Shown piece after piece: positions 33,535-42,645 of a stretch of 64,000 nt of DNA (positions within the stretch are counted from its first letter, which is position 1; every line of letters begins with the position of its first letter). Made by a program: the position numbers and the translations under genes. The notes beneath the pieces were generated by a model. It saw only the letters and a program-made list of their open reading frames with translations, was not told where the DNA came from and searched no databases. The DNA comes from Kryptolebias marmoratus (lineage: Eukaryota > Chordata > Actinopteri > Cyprinodontiformes > Rivulidae). The stretch spans positions 29,648,995-29,712,994 of the forward strand of contig NC_051445.1 in the NCBI RefSeq assembly GCF_001649575.2, given 5' to 3'.

Positions 33535-33955
33535 TACCAGCCTTTGTGTTTATGTGCAAAACATGCATACGTGTCACACCGAATGTCAGAGATAATAATT
33601 GAGTTCATTTGTATCATGTTTACATTTTATCGTGCTTACAGGCGTCAACAAATCATCTAAGTAGGCCAGCCAATCACCAAAGTAACGTCACTGTACCTCT
33701 GATAATCTTTGTATCAGGGTTGATAGACAGAATGTTTCACAACATGCTGTAAATTCTATTTGTGTGATTAATCTGTGTGGCAGAACCGGCTCTGACCGAT
33801 TCAGCCCCCACCCATTCCTTGTTTCTAATAAAAAGATGCTGCTGCTACAGGACTTCAGAACTCGCTGGAGTTTGACCCAAAAGGTCGTTGCTCGAGTGAC
33901 TTCTCCTTTTGCAAAAGTATCCTAAAAGACAATTTACTCTCTCTCTCCGTGTGGT
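33535..33955 (+). repeat. LTR-like insert inside the BEL/Pao element
   Basis: A non-BEL segment between two BEL coding parts. TGTCACACCG (33572) to CTAAAAGACA (33931) would be a 360-bp unit with TGTC/GACA ends. It contains CTAATAAAAAGATGCTGCTG, a polyadenylation-like signal followed by a U5-like stretch ending GCTCGAGTGACTTCTCCTTT. No target duplication was found at these ends, so boundaries are tentative. It could be a solo LTR of a different retroelement. Confidence 0.5.
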
Positions 33956-33959
33956 TCTT

Positions 33960-35045
33960 TGTTTAGGTTGGGTAACTTAGAAAACCTCCAACAGATTCGG
34001 CTGTGCATCTCAAAGTACTTCTTTAATCGTGATGCAAACACTGCTCCACATTTCTCTGCTGTCCCAGCATCACCTCTTTGTTTTAACGGAGTTAGCTTGG
34101 CCTTGGATTCAACCAACCTGATGATTGGTCCTTGGACTGACTCCCATCTCAGATATAGCACTGCTCCATAGGCATTTTCACTTCCATCTGAGAATATAAC
34201 TGCTAAAGAGCTATCACTGTTACAAAAGGGAGTCAATGCTCTGGCAAACTGGATTTTGCTAAGCTGACTATACTCTTCAAAGAGCTTAATTGCCTCCTCC
34301 CTAAGGTGATTGGAGAATGCTAAATCCCATGTATGTTTTACTTGGCCACCCATATCCTCTGCTTCTTGGAAAGCTTTCCGTGCCAGGATCGCCCCTTTTG
34401 TTTTGCAGGCGTTACTCGAACTGGGTCATACAGACCAGACACGTGACTAAGGAGAACTCGCTGTGTCAAAGGGTTTGGCGTTTGGGCTCTAATTTGGTTC
34501 AGCTGGAGGTCTTGTCCAAGTCGCATCTTTTTTTTCCTTTTCGAAAAATTTATCCCAACCAAAATGTGGAGTTTATCCTCTTTCACAATGTATCTCAGAC
34601 CAAGTGCTTTATTATCTTGGTAGAATCATGGTTTTCCTTTTCGTTTCATCCTGCTTGTTGCTGCAATCCTTCCTCCCACTTTGCCCAGAAAACACCTAAG
34701 GTTTGAGTTTAAACCTTCCAGCTTTGAGAATGTGCTCCACATTTTCTGTGATTTCCTTTAACCTATCTGGGTCATTGTGGGACGTCAGAATGTCATCAAC
34801 ATGGCTGTCGTTTTGAAGAACCTCCCGTTCCCCTTCAAGATGAACAAAAGAGGGTAAGTTTGCAGTTTCTCGCATCGCCAATTGGGCAATGCATCCTGCT
34901 GTCTTATCACCAATGTTCACTCTTGTAATTGCGTAATCTCCAATCTTTTCGTTCTCGGAATCACACCAAATAAATTTATGCAGGTGCACTTCTCTTTCTT
35001 CTAGCCAGACAGAGTTGTATATTTTCTTTATGTCTACTAATGCAG
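33960..35045 (-). pseudogene. BEL/Pao RT C-terminal half and RNase H
   Basis: Starting at the far side of element B the frame resumes with HAALVDIKKIYNSVWLEERE, then YAITRVNIGDKTAGCIAQLA and the catalytic box SHVDDILTSHNDPDRL (YVDD with Tyr changed to His), then ITENVEHILKAGRFKLKP. Further on AVIFSDGSENAYGAVLYLRW is the first RNase H box. The Tyr-to-His change beside the two catalytic Asp residues and several frameshifts indicate inactivity. Confidence 0.85.
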
Positions 35046-35272
35046 CATGATGTTCAGATTTGTTTTTTTTTTTCAGTTTGTTTTCATGTTTCTTTTGGGT
35101 TTTGTTTCATGTCTTAGTTTTCTGTTTCTGCATCTTTGTCTCTCATGTCTGTGTTTTTATTATCATCCACTCCTCCCCAGTTGTCACTCACTCGGTCTCC
35201 TGCCACACCCACTTCCACCTGCCGGCAATTGTCATCACTCACCTGTGCCTACTTACCTCGTCACCCTCTGCA

Positions 35273-35314
35273 CTTAAAACCCGGTCACTTCCCTCACTAC
35301 TCCGCTGGTTCATT
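35273..35314 (+). promoter_or_regulatory. TATA-like box and presumed RNA start of element B
   Basis: TTAAAAC at 35274-35280 lies about 31 bases before CTGGTTCATT (35305-35314), the spacing of a TATA box to a start site. The same pair occurs in every family LTR in this window. The start position is inference. Confidence 0.5.
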
Positions 35315-35460
35315 GGTTTGTGTAGAGTTCTGTCTTGCTTGCTCTCGGTTTCCTGTCATTGTTTTTGCTCCACATTCTGCTCAGATTTTGTCACGTTCAG
35401 TTTTTACTGCCACGACAGCCTTTTTGTTTTTTTTTTATTTTATTTTAATAAATTAATTCC

Positions 35461-35782
35461 TGGTAAATGGTAAATGGCTTGCACTTATATAGCGCTTTAT
35501 CTAGTCCAAGGACCCCAAAGCGCTTTACACTACAATCATTCACCCATTCACACACTGATGGTGGTGAGCTACATTGTAGCCACAGCTGCCCTGGGGCAGG
35601 CTGACAGAGGTGAGGCTGCCATCACACCGGCACCACCGAGCCCTCTGACCACCACCAGTAGGCAGGGCGGGTGAAGTGTCTTGCCCAAGGACACAACGGC
35701 TGAGACAGCCAGAGTGGGGGTTCGAACCAGCAACCCTCCGATCACAAGACAAACCCCTACCTCCTGAGCCACTGCCGCCCCC
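35461..35782 (-). mobile_element. tRNA-derived SINE inside the element B LTR
   Basis: Flanked by a perfect duplication AATTCC (35455-35460 and 35783-35788). On the minus strand it starts GGCGGCAGTGGCTCAGGAGG (A-box) and has TTGCTGGTTCGAACCCCCAC (B-box GGTTCGAACCC). It ends in the widespread fish tail AAAGCGCTATATAAGTGCAA-like sequence (forward ATATAGCGCTTTATCTAG). Confidence 0.88.
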
Positions 35783-35840
35783 AATTCCTAAAAGATGATT
35801 CTGCATTCTGGGTTTGCTTCCTTCCCCTCGCTTTACGACA

Positions 35841-35853
35841 GAAGGAACCAGCC
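35841..35853 (+). promoter_or_regulatory. Putative primer-binding site of element B
   Basis: GAAGGAACCAGCC follows the LTR end CGACA directly. AAGGAACCAGC pairs with GCTGGTTCATT of the LTR at 10 of 11 positions. It corresponds in place to GAATGAACCGGC of element A. Confidence 0.6.
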
Positions 35854-35953
35854 ACACCTAAACCCAGCAGACTCCCCCATCGGCATTACCCTCACTCCAG
35901 GAGAGAAGGCTCAGGTTCTGACTGAGCTGTGAGAGGAGCACCCGCTCGTTTTA

Positions 35954-37165
35954 TTGAATGGACCCTGTTCTCGGGCAACTGTCTCCCCAGTGTCCGGGAA
36001 CCGCCGTAAGCGAAAGAGGACACCGGTGGCGGTACCCTCCATGTCCCCGCCGGCTGCGGCAGCGCCCGCGTCCCCTTCATCCATGTCCGTCTTCACGCCG
36101 GCCATAGCAGAACCCACCCAGGTCCCAGACCCAACCACACCCTCTGACTGGTCACACTCTGCCATGATGTCCTGCTTGGCACTGCAGCAGGAGGAGAAGG
36201 ACTTCAGAACCACATTCACCCATCTGGTCAGCTCAATTTTAGGATCCATGGACATCAGACGCAGACGTTTTGTTTACTCACTCCTGATTAAGACATTATC
36301 GCCCCAAAAAATGCTTCTCACCCTCATTGCTTATCGTAATACCCTGGACACTCTTCAGCAATTATTTAATGATTTACAAGAGTCCCCAGTTTCTCCGGTG
36401 CTGGTCACTGCAGCTCCTGCGCCCTCTGCCGAGCCCTTGGAGCTTCCTGCGCCCTCTGCCAAGCCCTCGGAGCGTCCTGCGCCCTCTGCCGAACACTCAA
36501 AGTGTCCTGCGCCCTCTGCCGAGCCCTCGGAGCTTCCTGTGCCCTCTGCTGAGCCCTTGGAGCTTCATGCTCCTTCTGCCGAACCCTCGGAGCTTCCTGC
36601 GTCCTCCGCGGAGCCCTCAGAGTTTCCTACGCTTTCTGCAGAGCCCCCAGCACCACCCTCAAAGTCCACCAAGTCAGTCAGCTTCTCTAAGGGGGCGGGG
36701 ACGTCTCTCCGCCGGTCAGCGTCGCTGAGGGGGTCGACGATGTCTCTCTGCCGGTCACCGCAACCGGCGGGTCAAGTCGCCACCGCCACCTGCACAGCTC
36801 CACCGATGGGTCAAGCCGACGCCGTCACCACAGCTCCTCTGACTGGTCAAACCGACGCCGCTGCCGGCTCTGCTTCACCACATCGAGGGTCCAGGAGGAC
36901 GCTTCGCCAAGTCAAGGGTCCAGGTGGATACCTCGCTCAGCTTCGCCTGCTTGGTCCACGCCTGCCCGGCTCCCGCCTGCTTCGCTCTCGCCCAAGCCTG
37001 CCTCGCCTAAACCTGCCTTCAGAACTATTGCCACACCCAGGATGGCGACTGGGCCGCCCGCCAGAACTCTGGTCACACCACGGACGGCGCTTGGGCTGGC
37101 TGCCAGAACTCTTGCCACGCCGCGGACAGTGCACGGGCTGTCCCCCTGAACTCTTGCTCCGCTGA
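35954..37165 (+). CDS. 403-aa Pro/Ala/Ser-rich protein of LTR element B with decapeptide repeats
   Basis: The only long frame of the element, uninterrupted. Residues 15-23 form a basic patch (GNRRKRKRT). Residues 25-65 are Pro/Ala/Ser-rich. Residues 66-145 are a mixed, probably helical domain (ALQQEEKDFRTTFTHLVSSI; LSPQKMLLTLIAYRNTLDTL). Residues 155-234 are eight decapeptide repeats near PAPSAEPSEL. Residues 235-345 are Ser/Thr/Arg-rich, and the tail repeats LPELL/PPELL motifs. The start chosen is the first ATG of the frame; a similar frame lies upstream but is closed by stops at 35928-35953. It occupies the gag position but has no zinc knuckle. Homology to element A's protein is seen in order and motifs. 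Function unknown. Confidence 0.6.
   Translation: MNGPCSRATVSPVSGNRRKRKRTPVAVPSMSPPAAAAPASPSSMSVFTPAIAEPTQVPDPTTPSDWSHSAMMSCLALQQEEKDFRTTFTHLVSSILGSMDIRRRRFVYSLLIKTLSPQKMLLTLIAYRNTLDTLQQLFNDLQESPVSPVLVTAAPAPSAEPLELPAPSAKPSERPAPSAEHSKCPAPSAEPSELPVPSAEPLELHAPSAEPSELPASSAEPSEFPTLSAEPPAPPSKSTKSVSFSKGAGTSLRRSASLRGSTMSLCRSPQPAGQVATATCTAPPMGQADAVTTAPLTGQTDAAAGSASPHRGSRRTLRQVKGPGGYLAQLRLLGPRLPGSRLLRSRPSLPRLNLPSELLPHPGWRLGRPPELWSHHGRRLGWLPELLPRRGQCTGCPPELLLR
36416..36655 (+). repeat. 30-bp coding minisatellite, eight units
   Basis: Units such as CCTGCGCCCTCTGCCGAGCC plus CTCGGAGCTT repeat in frame, giving eight decapeptides. Element A carries a different 30-bp array at a comparable place in its internal region. 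Confidence 0.9.
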
Positions 37166-37432
37166 GGTCGGCACCCGGGCCGTACCCTTGAAATTTTGCT
37201 CCACCAAGGACGGCGCCTGGGCCATCCTCCAGAACGATAATTTCTTGTTTCTGCCCTGTCTTGTTATATTTCCCCTGGCCTTTTGCCAGGTTGGTTTTGA
37301 TTTTTTCGTTTTGATTATTTTTGCCCTCCATCCTTTGTTTTTGTCTATACCCCTCACCACCCTCCCGTACTAGGTCTTGTTTTCTTTTTTGCTTTTGGGA
37401 TGTCAGGAGCCGTCCATTGAGAGGGGGGGGAA

Positions 37433-37870
37433 TGTCGGGGTTAGGGTTTCTTTCAGTTTGTTTTCATGTTTCTTTTGGGTTTTGTTTAATGTCTTAGTTT
37501 TCTGTTTCTGCGTCTTTGTCTCTCATGTCCACTCCTCCCCAGTTGTCACTCACTCTGTCTCCTGCCACGCCCACTTCCACCCACCAGCAATTGTCATCAC
37601 TCACCTGTGCCCACTTACCTCGTCACCCTTTGCGCTTAAAACCTGGTCACTTCCCTCACTACTCTGCTGGTTCATTGGTTTGTGTAGAGTTCTGTCTTGC
37701 TTGCGCTTGGTTTCCTGTCATTGTTTTTGCTCCACATTCTGCTCAGATTTTGTCACGTTCAGTTTTTTGCTGCCAAGACAGCCTTTTTGTTTTTTTTATT
37801 TTATTTTAATAAATTAATTCCTAAAAGATGAGTCTGCATTCTGGGTTCGCTTCCTTCCCCACCCTTGTCA
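37433..37870 (+). repeat. 3' LTR of element B (438 bp)
   Basis: Starts TGTCGGGGTTAGGG directly after the purine tract. It has GCTTAAAACCTGG (about 37634), GCTGGTTCATT (37666-37676), AATAAATTAATTCC and the end CCACCCTTGTCA. It is very similar to the 5' LTR without the SINE, so the SINE arrived after this element inserted. Confidence 0.87.
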
Positions 37871-37887
37871 AACATTGTAACCCATGA

Positions 37888-38663
37888 ACTCCTTCTCTGA
37901 ACCTTAAAAGGACAGCACAGATCTGATTTAGGACATCTGGGCCTTTCATCAGCAGGTCATTTATACTAATCCCTTTAAATTTCTGGCTGCTATTCCACAC
38001 TAGTCTTACTGGAGTTGTCACCAAGTGCAGATTTGGAGCAATAAGACGGCTTACATACCACACTGGACCATTGCATTTCTTAATTGTTTCCTCAGATAAT
38101 TTAATTGCGGCTCCACGCTCAAGCATATTGTGCACTTGTTCAGTGTAAGCAGCATTCCAGTCAGGTTCTTTAGCCAATTGGTTTTCCATCCTGAAAAATG
38201 TGGCTTCAACTGCATTTCTATTGTTTGCCAGATCATCCAATCATGGATACTTAGCGTCCCAGTGAGGTTCATCTTTGTGGTTGTCTCCTTCAGTGTAAGT
38301 GAGGCCCTTTCTCAGCACTTCAAGCTCCCTCGTTTCCTTGCCTCCTGGCTGACAGTTTCCACAACCACATCCTCCACACTTTGGTTCACAGGCGGTCCCA
38401 ATACTGTCCCATCTCCACCACTCCAAGAAGTCTCGACTTGTAGTTGCAGTCTTAGATGCCTGGAGTTGGATGGGGACCTGATAGTCCAATGCTGGATGCT
38501 GCAGGGAGACATGGGCGAGCTCTTCATATCTCCCTGTCCTCATTGACCTTGCAAAATGTGTTTTGGTCATATGGGCTGTCATGGTAGACTCCTCAAACAG
38601 TTCTGGATGAGTTCCTCCAACCACTTTTCCCAGGGGCCCATCCCATGGTACAAGGTTCCCCAC
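37888..38663 (-). pseudogene. BEL/Pao linker and RT N-terminal half
   Basis: Minus-strand frames read MGNLVPWDGPLGKVVGGTHP and DFLEWWRWDSIGTACEPKCG with GCGCGNCQPGGKE (the Cys-rich linker before RT), then NRNAVEATFFRMENQLAKEP, VWYVSRLIAPNLHLVTTPVR and LVWNSSQKFKGISINDLLMK, ending RFREGVH at the element B insertion point. NDLLMKGPDVLNQ is the usual early RT box of BEL/Pao. One frameshift separates the two long pieces at about 38240. Confidence 0.85.
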
Positions 38664-38720
38664 AACTCTGATTCTTTGGGGCGCTAGCTGACCTTCTCTG
38701 TGACTTATGAGTAGGCTTAT

Positions 38721-39620
38721 TTATTTGGGTCTCATAAGCTCATCCAGTGGTACATCTGGGAAAAGTTTATGAAGGTTATCTGTTGTCACATGCTTGTGAA
38801 TGTCTGCAATGCTGTTAAGTCCATAACAAACAAGCTGATAGGGGTTCAGGGTGCCTTTGGAGGCTCTCACACGAATCCTAAGGAGGTAGCGTTTTGTTTC
38901 CACACAAACTTTCATCCCTCCAACTCCATAGACAATGAGTGTGATCTCCTCACTTATGAGGTTTAATCTTTTTGCAGCCTTATTTGTTATGTAATTTGTG
39001 ACTGAGTGTAGATCGATTAATGTGCCAATCTTTTGTCCAGCATTTGCAGTCACTTCGAGAAGCATGATCAACACCGGCAGTTCCTGCAATCCATTATCCA
39101 TTAGGAGATCAGACTGGTTTCTTATGGTATTGGAAGCCCTGGATGCAGTATTTTGAAAATACTTCTTTACAATGTTTGGCCAGTTCAGGTGACAATTTCT
39201 TAAGAAATTCTTCCTGATCCTCTGTATACTTCCTGCTTATTCTATTTTCTTCTGGACCCACTTGGCCGCTCCTCTGGGCTTTGTTGATTTTATTAGCTTC
39301 AATCCTTGGACATAGATGATAATGATGCTCCAGATTCTTTCTATTCCTGCAACTTTGATTCCTGCACAAATAGTCAGGTTTGCAGTATGACTATGTCATT
39401 GTGCACTTTCAGACATCTAGTGCATGCTCCTACCTTATTGACAGCAGCTCTTCTCTCAGCTAATGTTAGAGTTTCTATACTTTTTGCAAGGAACTCTGAC
39501 TGCAAAGGTATTCAGATTTTAATGAGATTTTTCAGGAAAACACCCTTGTCAACCGCCATAAAACCCACGCCTTTTGCCAGCCAGGAAGGAGAAGCCAAAT
39601 ACCCAGGTAAGTCAAAAGAA
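38721..39620 (-). pseudogene. BEL/Pao gag C-terminus and protease-like region
   Basis: From the 5' side: TLTLAERRAAVNKVGACTRC and LKVHN, then LCRNQSCRNRKNLEHHYHLC, together the Cys/His cluster of BEL gag (two internal stops near 39370-39390). Then the protease region has KIGTLIDLHSVTNYITNKAA, where the usual D-S/T-G catalytic core reads D-L-H, followed by VYGVGGMKVCVETKRYLLRI. The altered core and stops mean no activity. Similarity fades upstream of 39620, so gag is truncated. Confidence 0.78.
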
Positions 39621-40247
39621 AAAAGTATTACAACAACATAAAACTGAACTTTGACCTTGCAGTGTTAATATGTGTGTACTCCATATAAAGGTTGTAAGGT
39701 GTAATAGAAAACTAATACATAACCAATATATTGGGTAATGATTATAATGTTGAAAGTAGTGACTGCAAAGTAAAATAAAGTGAAACAAAGTGTTGGTGAG
39801 GTGTGGATCTTACCCTGTATGGCTTGCCATCACATTCAGCATACTTCAAACCCCAGTGCATAAAGGTGGTGTAATAGTGCTTGGCTGGTATAAAAGTTAT
39901 CACAATAAATGTGATATCCAGATCCAAGGTAGTTTTTGTTGATGAGAGACATTACAGCAACAAATGACAGCTCCTATAAAGTCTTTAATGACCTTGTGTC
40001 TCACTTCTTCTGATGTGTTTTCATGTGGACAAATTAACAGGAGTGCTAAGCTAACTTTAGCTTGCTTCTTTGTGATTGTGAGTAGTGTTAAATGTATTTT
40101 CTGGATGCTTGCAGCAGACTTTAGTCTCAGGTCTGTATTACATTTCCCCTCCATTTATCAACTCTTCCTGTCACCTGCAGATAAAGGCAGGAGGCTACAA
40201 GAGCCTGCAGGGTCCAAAGTTGTCTTGTTCATTGCCAATGTCAAATG
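39621..40247. other. Non-coding sequence, nothing recognised
   Basis: AT-rich sequence beyond the truncated gag end. No LTR of the BEL element is found here. Confidence 0.5.
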
Positions 40248-40445
40248 TGAAAAAACACTTGGGCTATGTTCACACTGCAGGCAAAAGTGACCCAAATTTG
40301 ATCCCCCCATATGTGAATATTAATCCCATGGCAGTTCAGACTGAGGTTGCTTTGAAAAACATTGAATATGTATCCAATTAAGTACCACATATGGAAGTGA
40401 CATGGGTGGGATTTGTAAGCGATCTCAGTCTGAACTGTTAGTCTT
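40248..40445. mobile_element. DNA-transposon remnant with internal hairpin
   Basis: TTGGGCTATGTTCACACTGC and AGGCAAAAGTGACCCAAATT resemble a common fish MITE terminus. AGTTCAGACTGAG (40333-40345) and CTCAGTCTGAACT (40424-40436) are a perfect 13-bp inverted repeat with a 78-bp loop. The family is not named with certainty. Confidence 0.5.
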
Positions 40446-40629
40446 TTTTTCTCTACTTTCAGTACGTTTCTCCCATTCCAGAAGTACAATTCTGTCCCAA
40501 AGATCAAATGTAAAGACTGGATTAAACAAGCATGGCAGATAATAATTATGTTAGCTCTAATTGCACAGCAACTTCACAATTGATACACATGCAGACTTAT
40601 GCAGCATCCATTACTTCTGTAATCACAGC

Positions 40630-40955
40630 ATGCTGCATGTTTCATGTCTTGTGCTAGTTCCAGGGTCCTCTCATTTCCTTCGTCCCCTCAGGTGTCTTCC
40701 TTATTCTGCCCTTCTGTGTTACATCTGTCCTCGTAATTATTTGTCCCTATTTAAACCTCCTGGTTCCCTTCCCCCTTTCCTAGCTTGTTTTGACTTCTTT
40801 CAGCGTCCCAGCGTTCACTCTGTCCTGGAGAAACTTTGGATTTTACCTCCGCCACGTTTTTTGACTACCCCCTCTGGATTGTGGATTACCTGTTGTTCTG
40901 TCTGAATAAAGTGAGAGTCTGCATCTTGGATTCCCCCTGTGTTTGTGTCAGCATG
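40630..40955 (+). repeat. Probable solo LTR of another family
   Basis: TATTTAAACCTCCTGG (40748-40763) is TATA-like, GAATAAAGTGAGAGTCTGCA (about 40902-40921) is a polyadenylation signal leading into an R/U5-like stretch, and the segment ends near TTTGTGTCA. CAGCA occurs on both sides and may be the target duplication. Ends are uncertain by a few bases. Confidence 0.5.
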
Positions 40956-41069
40956 TGGTGTCACTTCATCTGCACATGCAGGTTGCCTCAGGGCCCTAAA
41001 CTGATCACACTAGAGTCTGGTGGTGGTCACATCTAAACTAAAATTATAATGTACACAACATTAAAAGTA

Positions 41070-42645
41070 TCCCAAGAGCCAGCTTCTGTAGTTGAGGATC
41101 AGACCGCCAAGGTCCCCACCTTCGGCCACCACCCATCCCACGTTGCACCAGACCCCTTTGGCCCCTCCCATAGGGGGTGAGCCCACGAGAAGGGGGACCC
41201 ATGTCACCTCTTCGGGCTGTGCCCGGCCGGGCTCCATGAGTGAAAGCCCGGCCACCAGGCACTCGCCAACGTGCCCCACCTCCAGGCCTGGCTCCAGAGT
41301 GGGGCCCCGGTGACCCGCGTCTGGGCGAGGGAACACTGTGTCCAATTCTGTTGCTCATCATATGGGGTCTTTGGGCTGCACTTTGTCTGGCCCCTCACTG
41401 AGGACCTGTCTGCCTTGGGTGACCATATTAGGGACATGGAGCCCCTGACAGCATAGCTCCTAGCATCTTTGGGACACTCAAACCCCTCCACCACGGTAAG
41501 GTGCCAGCCCAGGGAGGGGAATCCTGTGGGGGGTATTCCAGGAGTATGGGGTACAGGGCTCTTTGACACAGGCTGTTAGGTCCCTATATGACCGGTGTCA
41601 GAGCTTGGTCCGCATTGCACTCATTTCCGGTGAGAGTTGGACTCCGCCAAGGTTGCCCTTTGTCACTGATTCTGTTCGTAACATATATGGACAGAATTTC
41701 TAGGCGCAGCCAAGGTGTCGAGGGGATTTTAGTGGCTTTAGGATTAAGTCTCTGCTTTTTGCAGATGATGTGGTCCTACTGGCTTCATCAGGCCATGATC
41801 TACAGCTTTTGCTGGAGCGGTACGCAGCCGAGTGTGAAACGGCCGGGATGAGGATCAGTGCCTCCAAAACCTATGCCATGGTCTTGAGCCAAAAAAGGGT
41901 AGAGTGCCTTCTCCGGGTTAGGGAAGATGTCCTGCCCCAAGTGGAGGAGTTTAAGTATCTTGTGGTCTTGTTCACGAATGAGGGAAAAATGGAGCGGGAG
42001 ATTGATAGGTGGATTGGCGCAGCGTCTGCAGTGAAGCGGGCAGTGTACCGGTCCATTGTGGTGAAGAGAGAGCTGAGTCAAAAGGCGAAGCTCTCGATTT
42101 ACCAGTCGATCTATGTTCCTACCCTTATCTATGGTCACTAGCTTTGGGTAGTGACCGAAAGAATGAGATCGCGAATACAAGTTTTCTCCGCAGGGTGTCT
42201 GGGCTCTTCCTTAGAGATAGGGTGAGAAGCTCGGTCATCCGGGAGGGACTCAGAGTAGAGCCGCTGCTTCTCCACAAAGAGAGGAGCCACTTGAGGTGGC
42301 CCGGGCATCTGATTAGGTTAGGATGCCTCCTGGATGCCTCCCTGGAAACGTGTTCCGGGCACGTCCCACCGGGAGGAGGCCCAGAGGAAGACCCAGGACA
42401 CGCTGGAGGGACTATGTTTCTCGGCTGGCCTGGGACCGCCTTGGGATTCCCACGAAGGAGCTGGCCCAGGTGGCTGGGGAGAGGGAAGTCTGGGTCTCTC
42501 TACTTAGGCTGCTACCCCCGCGACCCGACCCCGGATAAGCGGAAGAAGATGGATGGATGGATGGATGGATGGATGGATGGATGGATGGATGGATGGATGG
42601 ATGGATGGATGGATGGATGGATGGATGGATGGATGGATGGATGAC
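41070..42645 (+). mobile_element. Rex3 copy with 5' UTR, RT C-terminal half and long (ATGG)n tail
   Basis: 41070-41520 is a GC-rich leader (GACCGCCAAGGTCCCCACCT; CCCGGCCGGGCTCCATGAGT) I associate with Rex3-type 5' ends. It joins at about 41522 to the RT: VRVGLRQGCPLSLILFV (41630-41690), LLFADDVVLLASS with the catalytic FADD box (41752-41790), ISASKTYAMVLSQKRVECLL, EEFKYLVVLF and [20 protein letters not shown], then [16 protein letters not shown]. It ends with (ATGG)n at 42549-42643. Endonuclease and RT fingers are missing; frame breaks at 41730 and 42141. Confidence 0.87.
41588..42540 (+). pseudogene. Rex3 reverse transcriptase C-terminal half
   Basis: Open segments at 41588-41851, 41770-42141 and 42009-42538 overlap in different frames and together cover the palm FADD box, thumb and the C-terminal domain ([38 protein letters not shown]). 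The shifts near 41735 and a stop at 42139 show it is decayed. Rex3 encodes an endonuclease-RT polyprotein; only the second half is here. Confidence 0.85.

Larger units (their letters stand above)
35051..35840 (+). repeat. 5' LTR of element B with nested SINE
   Basis: Without the SINE and its duplicated target the LTR is about 462 bp. Landmarks: CACTTAAAACCCGG (35271-35284), GCTGGTTCATT (35304-35314), AATAAATTAATTCC (35447-35460) and, after the SINE, TCTGCATTCTGGGTTTG, ending TTTACGACA. Confidence 0.85.
35051..37882 (+). mobile_element. LTR element B: complete non-autonomous LTR retrotransposon in the BEL/Pao RT
   Basis: 5' LTR 35051-35840 (holding a SINE at 35461-35782) and 3' LTR 37433-37870 are clearly homologous (TTTCAGTTTGTTTTCATGTT, TCTTTTGGGTTTTGTTT and on). 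The BEL frame is split at ...REGVH / AALVDIKK..., with CATGA at 35046-35050 and 37883-37887 as the 5-bp target duplication. A purine tract GAGAGGGGGGGGAA (37419-37432) precedes the 3' LTR. The internal region (35841-37432) carries one 403-codon frame and no pol. Twelve extra bases lie between the 3' LTR's usual end and the duplication. Confidence 0.88.
31867..39620 (-). mobile_element. BEL/Pao retrotransposon, 5' truncated, with two LTR-type insertions
   Basis: Minus-strand order is gag C-terminus, protease, RT, RNase H, integrase, then 3' LTR, the BEL/Pao gene order. LTR element B (35051-37882) splits the RT, and another LTR-like insert (about 33535-33955) splits the region after RNase H. 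There is no 5' LTR or gag N-terminus: similarity stops near 39620. Stops and frameshifts throughout indicate an old inactive copy. Confidence 0.85.

Noticed and set aside
41204..41569. Minus-strand frames in the GC-rich region at 41 kb
   Set aside because: They lie antisense to the Rex3 leader, and codon content follows from GC richness.
42549..42643. Array of short identical units resembling a repeat cluster or CRISPR
   Set aside because: It is a (ATGG)n tail at the 3' end of Rex3 with no spacers.
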